61,937 bases of DNA, taken from Paraglaciecola sp. 20A4. Its GTDB lineage: Bacteria > Pseudomonadota > Gammaproteobacteria > Enterobacterales > Alteromonadaceae. Position 1 is the stretch's first letter. Each line of letters begins with the position of its first letter. Where the stretch lies: the NCBI RefSeq assembly GCF_011378905.1, contig NZ_WTPY01000027.1:1-61937 (forward strand). The letters run 5' to 3'. Below are positions 8,022 through 17,985 of the stretch, in pieces. The notes beneath the pieces were generated by a model. That model saw nothing but the letters and a program-made list of their open reading frames with translations, ran no database searches and was not told the DNA's origin. Made by a program: the position numbers and the translations under genes.

Positions 8022-8702
8022 TCAATTGGTCGGCATTAAGAATATTTCTCGCACTGAATTGCGTTTGTCAGCCTCTATAGCAAATAAAACAGCCTCGGCT
8101 ACATCTACGGGGGCAAGTTTGTCAGGTTTCGCTTCATCAAAGAACGGTGTGTTTACCATACCTGGCGTAATAGTGGTGCATCTGCCTCCCCAGTCGGCCA
8201 TTTCTTCAGCCAGATTTTGGCCGAATCCGTAAGCGAACCATTTACTTGCGCCGTAAACCGAGCCTTTAATGGGTCGACGCCCCGCGGCTGAACTGGTGAT
8301 AATGAATTGTCCCACAGACTCACGCAAATGGGGAAGGGTAAGCTTGGCGGTATAAAGCAGTGCGTTAATATTAATCTTGAGCATCGTATTCCACTCGTCT
8401 GGATCACCGCTCTCAGTACCTGAGATAGAGACGCCCGTTCCTGCATTGGCAAATGCTACGTCCAAACGACCAAATTTCTCAAGTCCTGCCTGTACAACCT
8501 TATTCAGCTCGTCAATGTCAGTAGCATCGGCGGCGACTGCAAAAGCATGTTCTTCTCCTAAGTAGTCTACGAGTTCGTCTAATTGCTTCTGTCTGCGTGC
8601 GGTTAAAATTACTTTGTGACCATTTTGCACAAGAATTTTTGCAGTCATTTCACCTATGCCACTTGATGCACCGGTAATTAATACGACTTTCTCTTTAGCC
8701 AT
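8022..8702 (-). CDS. Short-chain dehydrogenase/reductase (SDR)
   Basis: The start at 8702 gives 226 residues beginning MAKEKVVLITGASSGIG. It is preceded by AGGAGA at good spacing, whereas the longer frame to 8771 adds an unconserved leader. The classical SDR motifs are present: the TGASSGIG nucleotide-binding turn (10-17), NAG (86-88), a serine at 137/138 and the catalytic Tyr150-x3-Lys154. Arginines after the second strand (TARRQKQ) suggest NADP(H) preference. The YdfG/serine-dehydrogenase-like group of cytosolic NADP-dependent oxidoreductases is likely. Substrate is not predictable. It is monocistronic. Confidence 0.85.
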   Translation of the reverse strand: MAKEKVVLITGASSGIGEMTAKILVQNGHKVILTARRQKQLDELVDYLGEEHAFAVAADATDIDELNKVVQAGLEKFGRLDVAFANAGTGVSISGTESGDPDEWNTMLKININALLYTAKLTLPHLRESVGQFIITSSAAGRRPIKGSVYGASKWFAYGFGQNLAEEMADWGGRCTTITPGMVNTPFFDEAKPDKLAPVDVAEAVLFAIEADKRNSVREIFLMPTN

Positions 8703-8998
8703 GTTACTTTCTCCTGATGAAATTAAAATTTGTTCTCTGTGTAGAACTGATGCTGTTTTATTAGAATTCAATCCTTAGCAAAAATTAAGCGTCTCTTGTG
8801 GGTATTTCACTAGGGGTTTCATTAACAGGGATAGGGGTATTTTGCTAGCTTGTTAATCAAAAACAAGAGATTAGTTTTTGTAATCCAAGATGGGCAATAA
8901 ATGTGCGTTGTGCAGCGGTTCAATTGTAACTAGAATCCCCGCAAATTCGGCATCAACCGACGGTTTAGTTTAATAGTTATAATGATAAGGCGTGTTAA

Positions 8999-10225
8999 GT
9001 GAATACAGCAGAGTTTATTCAGATTCGAAAATTTATCGTTAAATTGGGCATTATGTTGCACAAATACGGTACACCTGCGTTTCGCTTAGAAGCTTATCTG
9101 ACTGAGCTTGCTACTTATCTGGGGGTTCGCGCTTCGTTTATTGCTACCCCCACTGCGTTGACGTTCGTAATTTGGAGCGACAGACGGGAAGATGAATACA
9201 ATCACTCAGTGCGCGTGCAGCCCGGTGATTACGATATGAATGCCTTATCTCGAACAGATGAATTGGCAACGCGTCTACTGGCCGGAGAGGTTGGTCTTGA
9301 AGAAGCAGATTATCAACTAGATGTGATTAACCAAATGCCCAGTCCTTATGGCAAAGTACTAACTGGCCTAGGTTTTTGCGGCGCTACGGGTGCCTTTGCC
9401 ATGCTAATGGGGGCGAGTTGGCAAGAAATACTATGGACCGCCCTAATAGGCTTGATAGTATACTTTTTAGTCTTGTGGTCGCAAATTTCAAAACGCGTCA
9501 CGTTGATGCTAGAGCCTGCGGCGTCACTTATCGCAGGGTTGGTGGCGTGTGCTATTAGCTTTTACTTTGATCATGGGATTAATATTCCGCTGGTGGTACT
9601 TTCGTCGGTTATTATTTTAGTGCCGGGGTTGGCGTTAACCATGGGGTTAGCTGAATTATCTTCACGTAATTTAGTGTCAGGCACAGCTCGGATAATGGAT
9701 GCTGTCATGCAATTATTCAAATTGTATTTTGGCGCATTTTTAGGGATAAGCATTGGCTTTGGTTTGTTCGGCGCGAATGAATCACAAGTTGCCTACTCAT
9801 TACCAGAATGGACGCGTTGGTTCGCCATATTTATGCTCTGCTTGGCCCTCGTTGTGATATTCAGAACACGGGTAAAGCATATTCCGTGGGCGTTGTTATC
9901 AGGTTTTATTGGTTATGGGGCAACGGTGTGGAGTTCGGCTTATTTAGAGCAAGGCTTAAGTACCTTTGTCGGCGCATTTGCGCTGGGCGTTTACGCAAAT
10001 TTATTCACACGTATTGCTAATGCACCAGCGTCGTTGGTGAGCATGCAAGGCTTAATTGTGCTGGTGCCAGGCTCGAAAACCTATATTGGTTTAAACTCTT
10101 TTGTATCAGGGCAAGACTTCGTGCAAGCTGAACATATCGGTCAGGAAACGTTTTTGATATTTATGTCACTGATTGCTGGTTTAATTTTTGCCAATGTTGT
10201 GATGCCAACGAAAAAAGCACTATAG
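8999..10225 (+). CDS. ThrE-type threonine/serine exporter family membrane protein
   Basis: This 408-residue protein uses a GTG start with AAGG 8-10 bases upstream. The cytosolic N-terminal ~115 residues (LHKYGTPAFRLEAYLTELA...) match the conserved amphipathic domain of the ThrE/DUF1212 family. About ten hydrophobic segments follow in two blocks, corresponding to the two ThrE membrane domains carried on separate proteins (YjjP and YjjB) in enterobacteria. The predicted role is proton-driven export of L-threonine, L-serine or related small acids across the inner membrane. The gene stands alone and converges on the glutamate-synthase-like gene at a shared terminator. Confidence 0.85.
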   Translation: MNTAEFIQIRKFIVKLGIMLHKYGTPAFRLEAYLTELATYLGVRASFIATPTALTFVIWSDRREDEYNHSVRVQPGDYDMNALSRTDELATRLLAGEVGLEEADYQLDVINQMPSPYGKVLTGLGFCGATGAFAMLMGASWQEILWTALIGLIVYFLVLWSQISKRVTLMLEPAASLIAGLVACAISFYFDHGINIPLVVLSSVIILVPGLALTMGLAELSSRNLVSGTARIMDAVMQLFKLYFGAFLGISIGFGLFGANESQVAYSLPEWTRWFAIFMLCLALVVIFRTRVKHIPWALLSGFIGYGATVWSSAYLEQGLSTFVGAFALGVYANLFTRIANAPASLVSMQGLIVLVPGSKTYIGLNSFVSGQDFVQAEHIGQETFLIFMSLIAGLIFANVVMPTKKAL

Positions 10226-10254
10226 CGTGTAAAAAAAGTTGTCAGTCGATTTGA

Positions 10255-10293
10255 GATAATAAAAAAGAGAGCAATGCTCTCTTTTTTATTATC
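10255..10293. terminator. Bidirectional terminator between thrE-like and glutamate-synthase-like genes
   Basis: Two 19-base arms (10255-10273 and 10275-10293) are perfect complements, with a GC-rich core (AGAGAGCA/TGCTCTCT) flanked by A6 on one side and T6 on the other. This serves both converging transcripts. Confidence 0.9.
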
Positions 10294-10320
10294 TGTTACG
10301 CACGTTAAACGTGAGAAGGA

Positions 10321-11952
10321 TTAACTCACTTCTTTTAAACCCTCATCTGTTTCAGCGACAAAATTTTTCGGCAAAAAACTTTCTGCACAAGATTCCGCCA
10401 GTGCTTGAGCAAACTTGGTGGGTGTGTCTTCACGAAAGAAGCTACCCGCAACTGGACTCGCGTAAATCTCATCGAAACGGCGAACTTCTGTCTCGCTAAC
10501 TCGGCGGAATATATGTGAGCGATTTAAATCGGACGTGTCACGTAAACCGGCCGATGCAATAATCTCTAATGCGGAATTGACCGTGGCTTTATGATAGCGT
10601 GCGACGCGCTCAGCTTTGTCGGGTACCACAAGGCCGCGGGTTAACTTGGGATCCTGAGTAGCGATACCAGTGGGGCATCTATTGGTGTTGCACTCTAATG
10701 ATTGAACGCAACCTAGGGCGACCATCATGCCTCGCGCGCTGTTACACATATCAGCGCCTAAGGCTAAATTTTTAACCAAGTGAAAACCACTGAAGGTTTT
10801 GCCACTAGCAATAACACGTATGTCTTTTTTCAGATCAAAACCAACCAGCACATCACAGACAAACGACAGAGCCTCTCGCAACGGCATACCCACCGAGTTT
10901 GAAAACTCCAACGGGGCAGCGCCAGTTCCACCTTCGCCACCGTCAACGGTAATGAAATCTGGCTTTATGCCTGTTTCGATCATCGCTTTGCACACAGCCA
11001 CAAATTCGCTGGCACGACCGATACATAATTTGAATCCTACAGGCTTGCCGTCAGATAGTTCTCGTAGTTGTTTGATGAATTGCATCATTTCAAGGGGAGT
11101 GTCAAATGCACTATGTGAAGGAGGTGAATCAACTTGGGTGCCAGGTTCAACAAGACGAATACGGGCTATTTCATTGGTGTTTTTATCGGCTGGTAACAAG
11201 CCGCCATGACCAGGCTTAGCCCCTTGACTGAGTTTTATTTCAATCATTTTAATGACGTCTTTTTGCGCTATCTTTTGAAAAGCCTCAGGATCAAATTTAC
11301 CGTCTTCATTACGACAACCGAAATAGCCAGTGCCAATTTGCCATACAATGTCCCCACCATTTTCTAAGTGGTAGTCGCTGACGCTGCCCTCACCGGTATT
11401 GTGATAAAAACCGCCAATTGACGCTCCTTTATTTAACGCACGTATGGCGTTATCGCTCAGGGCACCAAAACTCATAGCCGAGATGTTGAAAAAGCTCGCC
11501 TCGTAAGGCTGAGTGCAATCAGGTCCACCAACCATAATGCGCGGAGCAGGGCTTTTGCTATCGTGATGCTTGGCTGCCATTGAATGGCCTATCCACTCGT
11601 ATCCAACGCATTGGGTATCTATTTTTGTGCCATAGGGATTTGAATCTAGACTGCCTTTTGCACGTTGATAAATTAATGATCTGAACATTCGGCTAATGGG
11701 TTTGCCATCAGTTTCTGATTCGAAAAAATACTGACGAACGAACGGCCGTAAGCGTTCCATGATCCAGCGGCCATGACCGACTATTGGATAGTTGCGCAAT
11801 ATACTGTGGCTGGTTTGATGGTAGTCAGAATAGCCCAATGCTACGAGTGGGATAAGCAGCACGAATAACCATAGTGCAGGAAGCCAGAATAAACTGACGA
11901 CTAAGATCGCTATCGCTGTCCATATGGCGATTTCTTTCAATTTTTTTTCCAT
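10321..11952 (-). CDS. FMN-binding glutamate synthase family protein
   Basis: This 543-residue protein has two N-terminal hydrophobic segments (about 8-42). The glutamate synthase FMN/Fe-S barrel domain follows (about 75-520), with ISAMSFGALS, PGHGGLLPA, VDGGEGGTGAAPLEF and CNTNRCPTGIATQDP. The last holds the cysteines that ligate the 3Fe-4S cluster in GltB. The amidotransferase domain of GltB is absent, as usual in the membrane-anchored archaeal-type/YerD-like group. The reaction is not established; glutamate synthesis from 2-oxoglutarate is only an analogy. The gene is monocistronic and ends at the shared terminator. Confidence 0.85.
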   Translation of the reverse strand: MEKKLKEIAIWTAIAILVVSLFWLPALWLFVLLIPLVALGYSDYHQTSHSILRNYPIVGHGRWIMERLRPFVRQYFFESETDGKPISRMFRSLIYQRAKGSLDSNPYGTKIDTQCVGYEWIGHSMAAKHHDSKSPAPRIMVGGPDCTQPYEASFFNISAMSFGALSDNAIRALNKGASIGGFYHNTGEGSVSDYHLENGGDIVWQIGTGYFGCRNEDGKFDPEAFQKIAQKDVIKMIEIKLSQGAKPGHGGLLPADKNTNEIARIRLVEPGTQVDSPPSHSAFDTPLEMMQFIKQLRELSDGKPVGFKLCIGRASEFVAVCKAMIETGIKPDFITVDGGEGGTGAAPLEFSNSVGMPLREALSFVCDVLVGFDLKKDIRVIASGKTFSGFHLVKNLALGADMCNSARGMMVALGCVQSLECNTNRCPTGIATQDPKLTRGLVVPDKAERVARYHKATVNSALEIIASAGLRDTSDLNRSHIFRRVSETEVRRFDEIYASPVAGSFFREDTPTKFAQALAESCAESFLPKNFVAETDEGLKEVS

Positions 11953-12299
11953 TATTGCTCACTATTGTTGGTTTTTATAAAGGCTGATTCATATCAGACC
12001 CAGTGACAAGAGAACTTCGTTCAAGTATTCCAGTTACGTATAATTAGTCTAGTTGGTTTTGTTTCGGCATATTTCAATACTCAACGTGAAAATAACCATA
12101 GTTTAGTCCGACATTAAATGTATTGATGCTGAGCGACTAATATTGAATTGCCGTCTGAATCAATCTTCAGAAAGACTTGGGCTTTGGGTATTTTTATCTA
12201 TCCCAGTGATAATGTCGACATCCTGTTTTTTTAGCGATTGTTGAATTTGTCTTATATCAGTATTTGCCCCGAGGAGTTAGCTTTGCTGTGCTGTTGTTT

Positions 12300-12713
12300 A
12301 AGGCGGCAATTAACTTATTAAACGCTAGCATTGAATGAGCAAACGGGCAAAAAACGTTAGCTGATTTAATACCTTTGTTATCCCTATTAGGTAATGCACT
12401 GGAATTGCCTCTACTTACTTATATATTAGGGCTCCAATTTGCCGCTTTCTTTGCTTTCACGCACATAATAATCAGGCTAATGTGCTATCCCTTGGACCAT
12501 CTAATACACGACCGCAATGCTGGTGAATAAGTTGGCCTTCTTGAGTATGGGATACTTGCGAGTGGTGCGATATAACAGCATCATGTTTAACCGCGTTTCT
12601 AACGCTCTTATGTGGCGGCTAATCTAAGCCGTTGATATAGCCAACTTCTTCGAGGCTAACGTGAAGCGACTCGTAACTGCTACACAAACAAATTCGCCGA
12701 TCTTTCCCACCAT
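12300..12713 (-). pseudogene. Decayed LysR-type regulator divergent from adhC
   Basis: Reading leftward from an ATG at 12713, the translation begins MVGKIGEFVCVAVTSRFTLA and continues through ISRHIRALETRLNMMLLYRT, a clear LysR helix-turn-helix. A TAG at 12624-12626 interrupts it. A one-base loss near 12554 shifts to the frame carrying VSHTQEGQLIHQHCGRVLDG, the normal linker. The effector domain is then mostly missing, and a late LysR motif (PDYYVRESKESGKLEP) appears directly, at about 12429-12475. Position and divergent orientation match the LysR gene that usually controls adhC-fghA in Alteromonadales and Vibrionales. Three independent lesions make it non-functional. Confidence 0.85.
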
Positions 12714-12868
12714 ATTATTATTACCTGTGTGTAATAGTGATTTTCAAAAGTCGTATATTATCATTTCTCAGTAAACAACTATAATACGCACCATTAGTAA
12801 CCGAGCATTAAGCTTGTGGTGTTAAAAGAAGCAAGTTAATTGCAATACCACAGTCACTAGATGCTTAA

Positions 12869-14029
<1,161 letters not shown>

Positions 14030-14040
14030 TCGCACTTTGT

Positions 14041-14064
14041 GACTGCTCTGTATTGTGAGCAGTC
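14041..14064 (+). promoter_or_regulatory. Stem-loop between adhC and fghA
   Basis: GACTGCTC (14041-14048) pairs with GAGCAGTC (14057-14064). It lies in the 93-bp adhC-fghA spacer and has no T run, so it probably tunes relative expression or mRNA stability and does not end the transcript. Confidence 0.45.
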
Positions 14065-14122
14065 CACTTCTCATATTGTGTTTTAATCACAAACGGCGTC
14101 TCGCCAAGTTTTAGGTACGCTT

Positions 14123-14962
14123 ATGACAATCAAAAATTTATCCATCAATAAAAGTTTTGGCGGCTGGCATAAACAATATAGTCATCAATCCAAGACCTTA
14201 AATTGCACTATGCGCTTTGCTATTTATCTACCGCCGCAAACCGCGAACGGTACTAAGGTGCCCGTTTTGTATTGGTTATCTGGATTGACCTGCACCGAAG
14301 AGAACTTTATGCAAAAAGCTGGTGCACTGCGTATAGCAGCTCAGCTGGGCATCGCCATAGTGGCACCAGACACCAGCCCCAGGGGTGACGATGTGGCTGA
14401 TGATGAAGGTTATGATTTGGGTAAGGGCGCAGGCTTTTACGTGAATGCGACCCAAGCACCTTGGGATCGGCATTATCATATGTATGACTATGTAGTGAAT
14501 GAATTGCCCCAACTAATTGAAGCGACATTTCCCGTGTCAGACAAACGCGCGATTGCAGGGCATTCAATGGGCGGCCATGGGGCACTGACTATCGCTATGC
14601 GCAATCCTGAACGTTATACATCAATGTCGGCATTTAGCCCGATCAGCAACCCAGTACACTGCCCGTGGGGGCAAAAAGCCTTCACCACATACCTTGGTAG
14701 TGACATGGCAAAATGGCGTGAACATGATGCCAGCGAATTGATGCGCAGTGCCACACAGTTTGTCCCTGCTTTGGTTGATCAAGGCGCATCTGATGACTTC
14801 TTGGCAGAGCAGCTAAAGCCTGAAGTATTGCAAAGCGCAGCTAAGGCCAGCGGCTATCCGTTAGCGCTGAATTTGCATGAGGGTTACGATCATAGTTACT
14901 ACTTTATCAGCAGTTTTATTGAACAGCATTTACGCTTTCACGCAACTTATTTAAATGAATAG
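14123..14962 (+). CDS. fghA: S-formylglutathione hydrolase
   Basis: This 279-residue cytosolic serine esterase is of normal length for the family. It hydrolyses S-formylglutathione to formate and glutathione, completing glutathione-dependent formaldehyde detoxification. The nucleophile is Ser148 in GHSMGGHG. The N-terminal WLSGLTCTEENF holds the conserved Cys and oxyanion region, and the late motif LHEGYDHSYYF holds the catalytic His. It follows adhC in the standard order. Confidence 0.95.
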   Translation: MTIKNLSINKSFGGWHKQYSHQSKTLNCTMRFAIYLPPQTANGTKVPVLYWLSGLTCTEENFMQKAGALRIAAQLGIAIVAPDTSPRGDDVADDEGYDLGKGAGFYVNATQAPWDRHYHMYDYVVNELPQLIEATFPVSDKRAIAGHSMGGHGALTIAMRNPERYTSMSAFSPISNPVHCPWGQKAFTTYLGSDMAKWREHDASELMRSATQFVPALVDQGASDDFLAEQLKPEVLQSAAKASGYPLALNLHEGYDHSYYFISSFIEQHLRFHATYLNE

Positions 14963-15011
14963 CTCACAAGGTTAAATTAGCGGGTTAGCTTAATTAGACA
15001 ATGTTGAACCT

Positions 15012-15043
15012 AAGCGATTTCTGCATCAATGTTGAAATCGCTT
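15012..15043 (+). terminator. Terminator of adhC-fghA
   Basis: AAGCGATTTC (15012-15021) pairs with GAAATCGCTT (15034-15043) and is followed by TCTACT. It is 50 bp past the fghA stop. Confidence 0.6.
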
Positions 15044-15091
15044 TCTACTAAACAGCCTAATCAGTAGCCGCCAAGCGGAAGTGAATAAATT

Positions 15092-15328
15092 TTAAACTTC
15101 TTTGTCTTGTGGCCACTCTTCCTCGGCCAATAGTTTGCTGGCGATGAGTTGTGTTCTTAATTCGTTGATGTGTTGTTTTAGTTCATCTCGAATAAGCCGA
15201 ATAGCGGGGGAAATTAACTGGCGGCTGGGTAGCACTAACCATATTTCCGTTAACGAAATTTTATACTCTGGCATTAAGCGTTTTAGCCTCCCAGCTAATA
15301 AATCTTGGGCGGTATCAATGACTGTTTT
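15092..15328 (-). pseudogene. C-terminal remnant of a LysR-type regulator
   Basis: The minus-strand frame open from 15328 to 15092 encodes about 78 residues. The line KTVIDTAQDLLAGRLKRLMP then SLTEIWLVLPSRQLISPAIR has the form of the last third of a LysR effector domain (xAGRLvrlLPxxxxxxxxIWLVxPSRxxxSPaiR). An in-frame stop lies just upstream, and no helix-turn-helix or rest of the domain can be found before the next gene at 15465. It is not part of the LysR remnant at 12.3-12.7 kb, since that carries its own C-terminal motif. Confidence 0.75.
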
Positions 15329-15464
15329 TTAGTGATTCCTTCACCGTCAACGCATCACCGCCATAACGTTACGTTTGCATTATCTCCATAGAACACAAGC
15401 CCTTAGATAATCAGTCAGGATTATCAGGTGCTAAAGTCACTGCCCATTTTTTAACTTTTGAATC

Positions 15465-16772
15465 TTACACAAAGCGCAATACTAGCGAAATAATGATCCC
15501 GGTGGCGATAAGCTGAACTAAGCAAAATCCCATAATATCTTTAGCTTTGAGCCCCGCAATGGCTAACACGGGCAAAGCCCAAAACGGTTGGATTAAGTTT
15601 GTCCACGCATCGCCCCATGCTACCGCCATGGCCACGCGGCTCACGTCAGCCCCTAATTCAATCGCTGCAGGTAAAACGACTGGGGCTTGTACCGCCCATT
15701 GCCCGCCGCCTGATGGGACAAAGATATTCACCACGCCAGCACTGATGAAGCTCCATACGGGGAGTGACTCAGCGGTTGCAAAACTGATAAGCCATTGGGA
15801 TAAACTTTGTGCTAAACCAGATTGCACCATAACCGCCATAATACCCGCGTAAAATGGAAACTGAATAATAATGCCGCTGCCACCATGAACAGCTTGTTGA
15901 AGGCTGTGCAGCAAACGTTTAGGGGTGCCGTGCAATACGATGGCTAAAAATAAGAAGAGGCTGTTTACAATATTCAGATTCAGGCCGCCACCTTGAACAA
16001 AGTAACTTACTAGGTAGGCTATACCCACAAAACCGACCAGCACTGCTAACAGCGTGCTGTTCTCGAGTTTATCCGCTGGTCGAGCATTTTCGGCGCTTGG
16101 CATAGGGTCGTCGTGCAGTTTATCTGGGCTGACGATAATGCTCTCGTCAACTGGGGGTAACATCATGCGATTAATAAGCGGCACTACGACAAATAGAATG
16201 CCAAGTAAAATGAGGTTAAAGTTGCTGAATATAGTGCTGCCTGTAGTGATTACGCCGATTTGGTCCCCACTAAAGTGCCCAGGCGTAGCGATTGTCAGTG
16301 GAATTGAGCCTGCTAACCCGCCGTGCCACACCACAAACCCGGAATAAGCACTGGCCACTAACAGTCGGTAATCGACTTGAATATTGCGGGCAAGGGCTTT
16401 GGCAAACAAAGCCCCGATGACTAAACCAAAGCCCCAGTTTATCCAGCTGGCCGTAAGTGACACCAATGTAACCAGAATAATGGCTTTACCTGGGGTATTC
16501 CCTAATTTCGCTAAGTGTCCTAAAAGGCCTTTCATTAAGGGGGTGTTGGCCAACATAAAGCCGCTCACTAGTACCAACAGCATTTGCATAGAAAAGCTCA
16601 GCAAACCCCAAAAACCGTCGCCCCATTGTTTAATGACGGTCAAGACAGGTTGCTGTTCAAATACTACCGCAGCGCCTATGGTGATCAGCGTTAACAGGAG
16701 AACAAAAATATAGGGATCAGGCAGATAGCGTTCTACCAGTTTTATAAAAGGCTTAGCGACACCGTTTAGCAT
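15465..16772 (-). CDS. Short-chain fatty acid transporter, AtoE family
   Basis: This 435-residue inner-membrane protein has about 11-12 hydrophobic helices. It matches the AtoE/short-chain fatty acid transporter family from its first segment (VAKPFIKLVERYLPDPYIFV) through SWINWGFGLVIGALFAKALA and WHGGLAGSIPL. Near the C-terminus is the conserved FVPSGGGQWAVQAPV signature. Predicted function is uptake of acetoacetate, butyrate or similar acids. No atoDAB catabolic genes are adjacent, so the substrate here is uncertain. The start is the first ATG, with only a weak ribosome site. Confidence 0.9.
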   Translation of the reverse strand: MLNGVAKPFIKLVERYLPDPYIFVLLLTLITIGAAVVFEQQPVLTVIKQWGDGFWGLLSFSMQMLLVLVSGFMLANTPLMKGLLGHLAKLGNTPGKAIILVTLVSLTASWINWGFGLVIGALFAKALARNIQVDYRLLVASAYSGFVVWHGGLAGSIPLTIATPGHFSGDQIGVITTGSTIFSNFNLILLGILFVVVPLINRMMLPPVDESIIVSPDKLHDDPMPSAENARPADKLENSTLLAVLVGFVGIAYLVSYFVQGGGLNLNIVNSLFLFLAIVLHGTPKRLLHSLQQAVHGGSGIIIQFPFYAGIMAVMVQSGLAQSLSQWLISFATAESLPVWSFISAGVVNIFVPSGGGQWAVQAPVVLPAAIELGADVSRVAMAVAWGDAWTNLIQPFWALPVLAIAGLKAKDIMGFCLVQLIATGIIISLVLRFV

Positions 16773-16998
16773 ATAAAAGGCTCATAACATATTGATAACA
16801 GGACGTATATTAGCGCACTTTATGTGAATGCTATATGCTTTGGTTTTGTTGGTAGAAAGCGCGCGACTGAACTGGATACATGGCTTGGCATTGAACCCGG
16901 CATCAGGCCCAGTATTAGAGTTAAATATTCAATCTATTAACAAACAGCCCGTTGGTTTTTCTTTATAATGCACAGCTCATTTCAAGTTTGAGATACTT

Positions 16999-17925
16999 AT
17001 GATTATTCGCGATACCCCTCACTCATTTAGATTGTTTTTTATTCTACGTGGCTCGGTGTTACCGCTTATCTACGGGAAAATTATATTTATTACGCTGCTG
17101 GGCGTGGCGGTTGCTATTGCGCAGCATTTCTTTCCTAATGTATTCCCCAATTTCACCCTTGCGCCAGTGGCTTTGTTCGGTGTTGCGTTGTCATTGTTTC
17201 TAGGTTTTAGAAATAATGCGAGTTATGACCGGTGGTGGGAGGCGCGAAAGCACTGGGGACATTTGATTGTAGCGTCGCGTAGCTTGTCTCGTCAGTTGGT
17301 GACCTATCTTGATAGTACTGATGACGCAGACGTAGAGGCGCAAAAATATGCCATCAATCTGACCATCGCGTTTAGCCATGCTTTGCGTCACCAATTGCGG
17401 GAGTCAGACCCTTGGGGGGATATTAAAAAGTATGTCACGCAGGACGACATGCCGTTTTTGCAACAGGCGAACAGTTTGCCCGATGCTATATTGCGCTTGA
17501 TAGGGCAAAAACTCGCCGAGTGCCAACGCAAAAAAAGGATATCAGATATTTTGTTGGTCAGTTTAAATCGGCAGATTACCGCTATGGCTGATGTGCAGGC
17601 GTCTTGTGAGCGTATTCATAATACGCCCCTGCCATTCGCGTATATGTTACTTGTTCAGCGTACAGCCTATTTATACTGCTTTATTTTGCCCTTTGGTATT
17701 GTGGCCTCCCAAGGATTAGTCACGCCTTTGTTTAGCGCGATCATTGCTTACACATTTTTTGGATTAGACGCGTTAAGTGAAGAGTTAGCCGAACCTTTTG
17801 GTCTGTCTGCTAATCACCTGCCTTTGCATGCCATCTCTCGCACGATCGAAATAAACTTGCTGGATATATTAGGGGAAAAACCACTGCCTGAGCCTATTAA
17901 AGCGCAAGATCACCGCCTAGTCTGA
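16999..17925 (+). CDS. Bestrophin family ion channel (UPF0187/YneE-like)
   Basis: This 308-residue membrane protein has the bestrophin signature FRNNASYDRWWEARKHWGHL near residue 70. Hydrophobic helices lie at about 28-45 and 52-75, with two more near residues 215-260, as in bacterial bestrophins such as KpBest. These form pentameric channels, mostly cation-selective in bacteria, in the inner membrane. A TATAAT at 16964-16969, about 30 bp before the ATG, may be the -10 element. It is monocistronic and convergent with the DUF1624 gene. Confidence 0.85.
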   Translation: MIIRDTPHSFRLFFILRGSVLPLIYGKIIFITLLGVAVAIAQHFFPNVFPNFTLAPVALFGVALSLFLGFRNNASYDRWWEARKHWGHLIVASRSLSRQLVTYLDSTDDADVEAQKYAINLTIAFSHALRHQLRESDPWGDIKKYVTQDDMPFLQQANSLPDAILRLIGQKLAECQRKKRISDILLVSLNRQITAMADVQASCERIHNTPLPFAYMLLVQRTAYLYCFILPFGIVASQGLVTPLFSAIIAYTFFGLDALSEELAEPFGLSANHLPLHAISRTIEINLLDILGEKPLPEPIKAQDHRLV

Positions 17926-17985
17926 GCTGTCTAGGCGTTGACATGCAAAGAGGGGTTAGCGTGGCAAAGTACAATGTTTGTCTAA

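Noticed and set aside
7692-8039. Several overlapping open frames on both strands through the heptamer array (RYAISD- and YRISDI-like peptides).
   Set aside because: A 7-bp repeat without stop codons opens every frame; the peptides are translation artefacts without ribosome sites or family resemblance.
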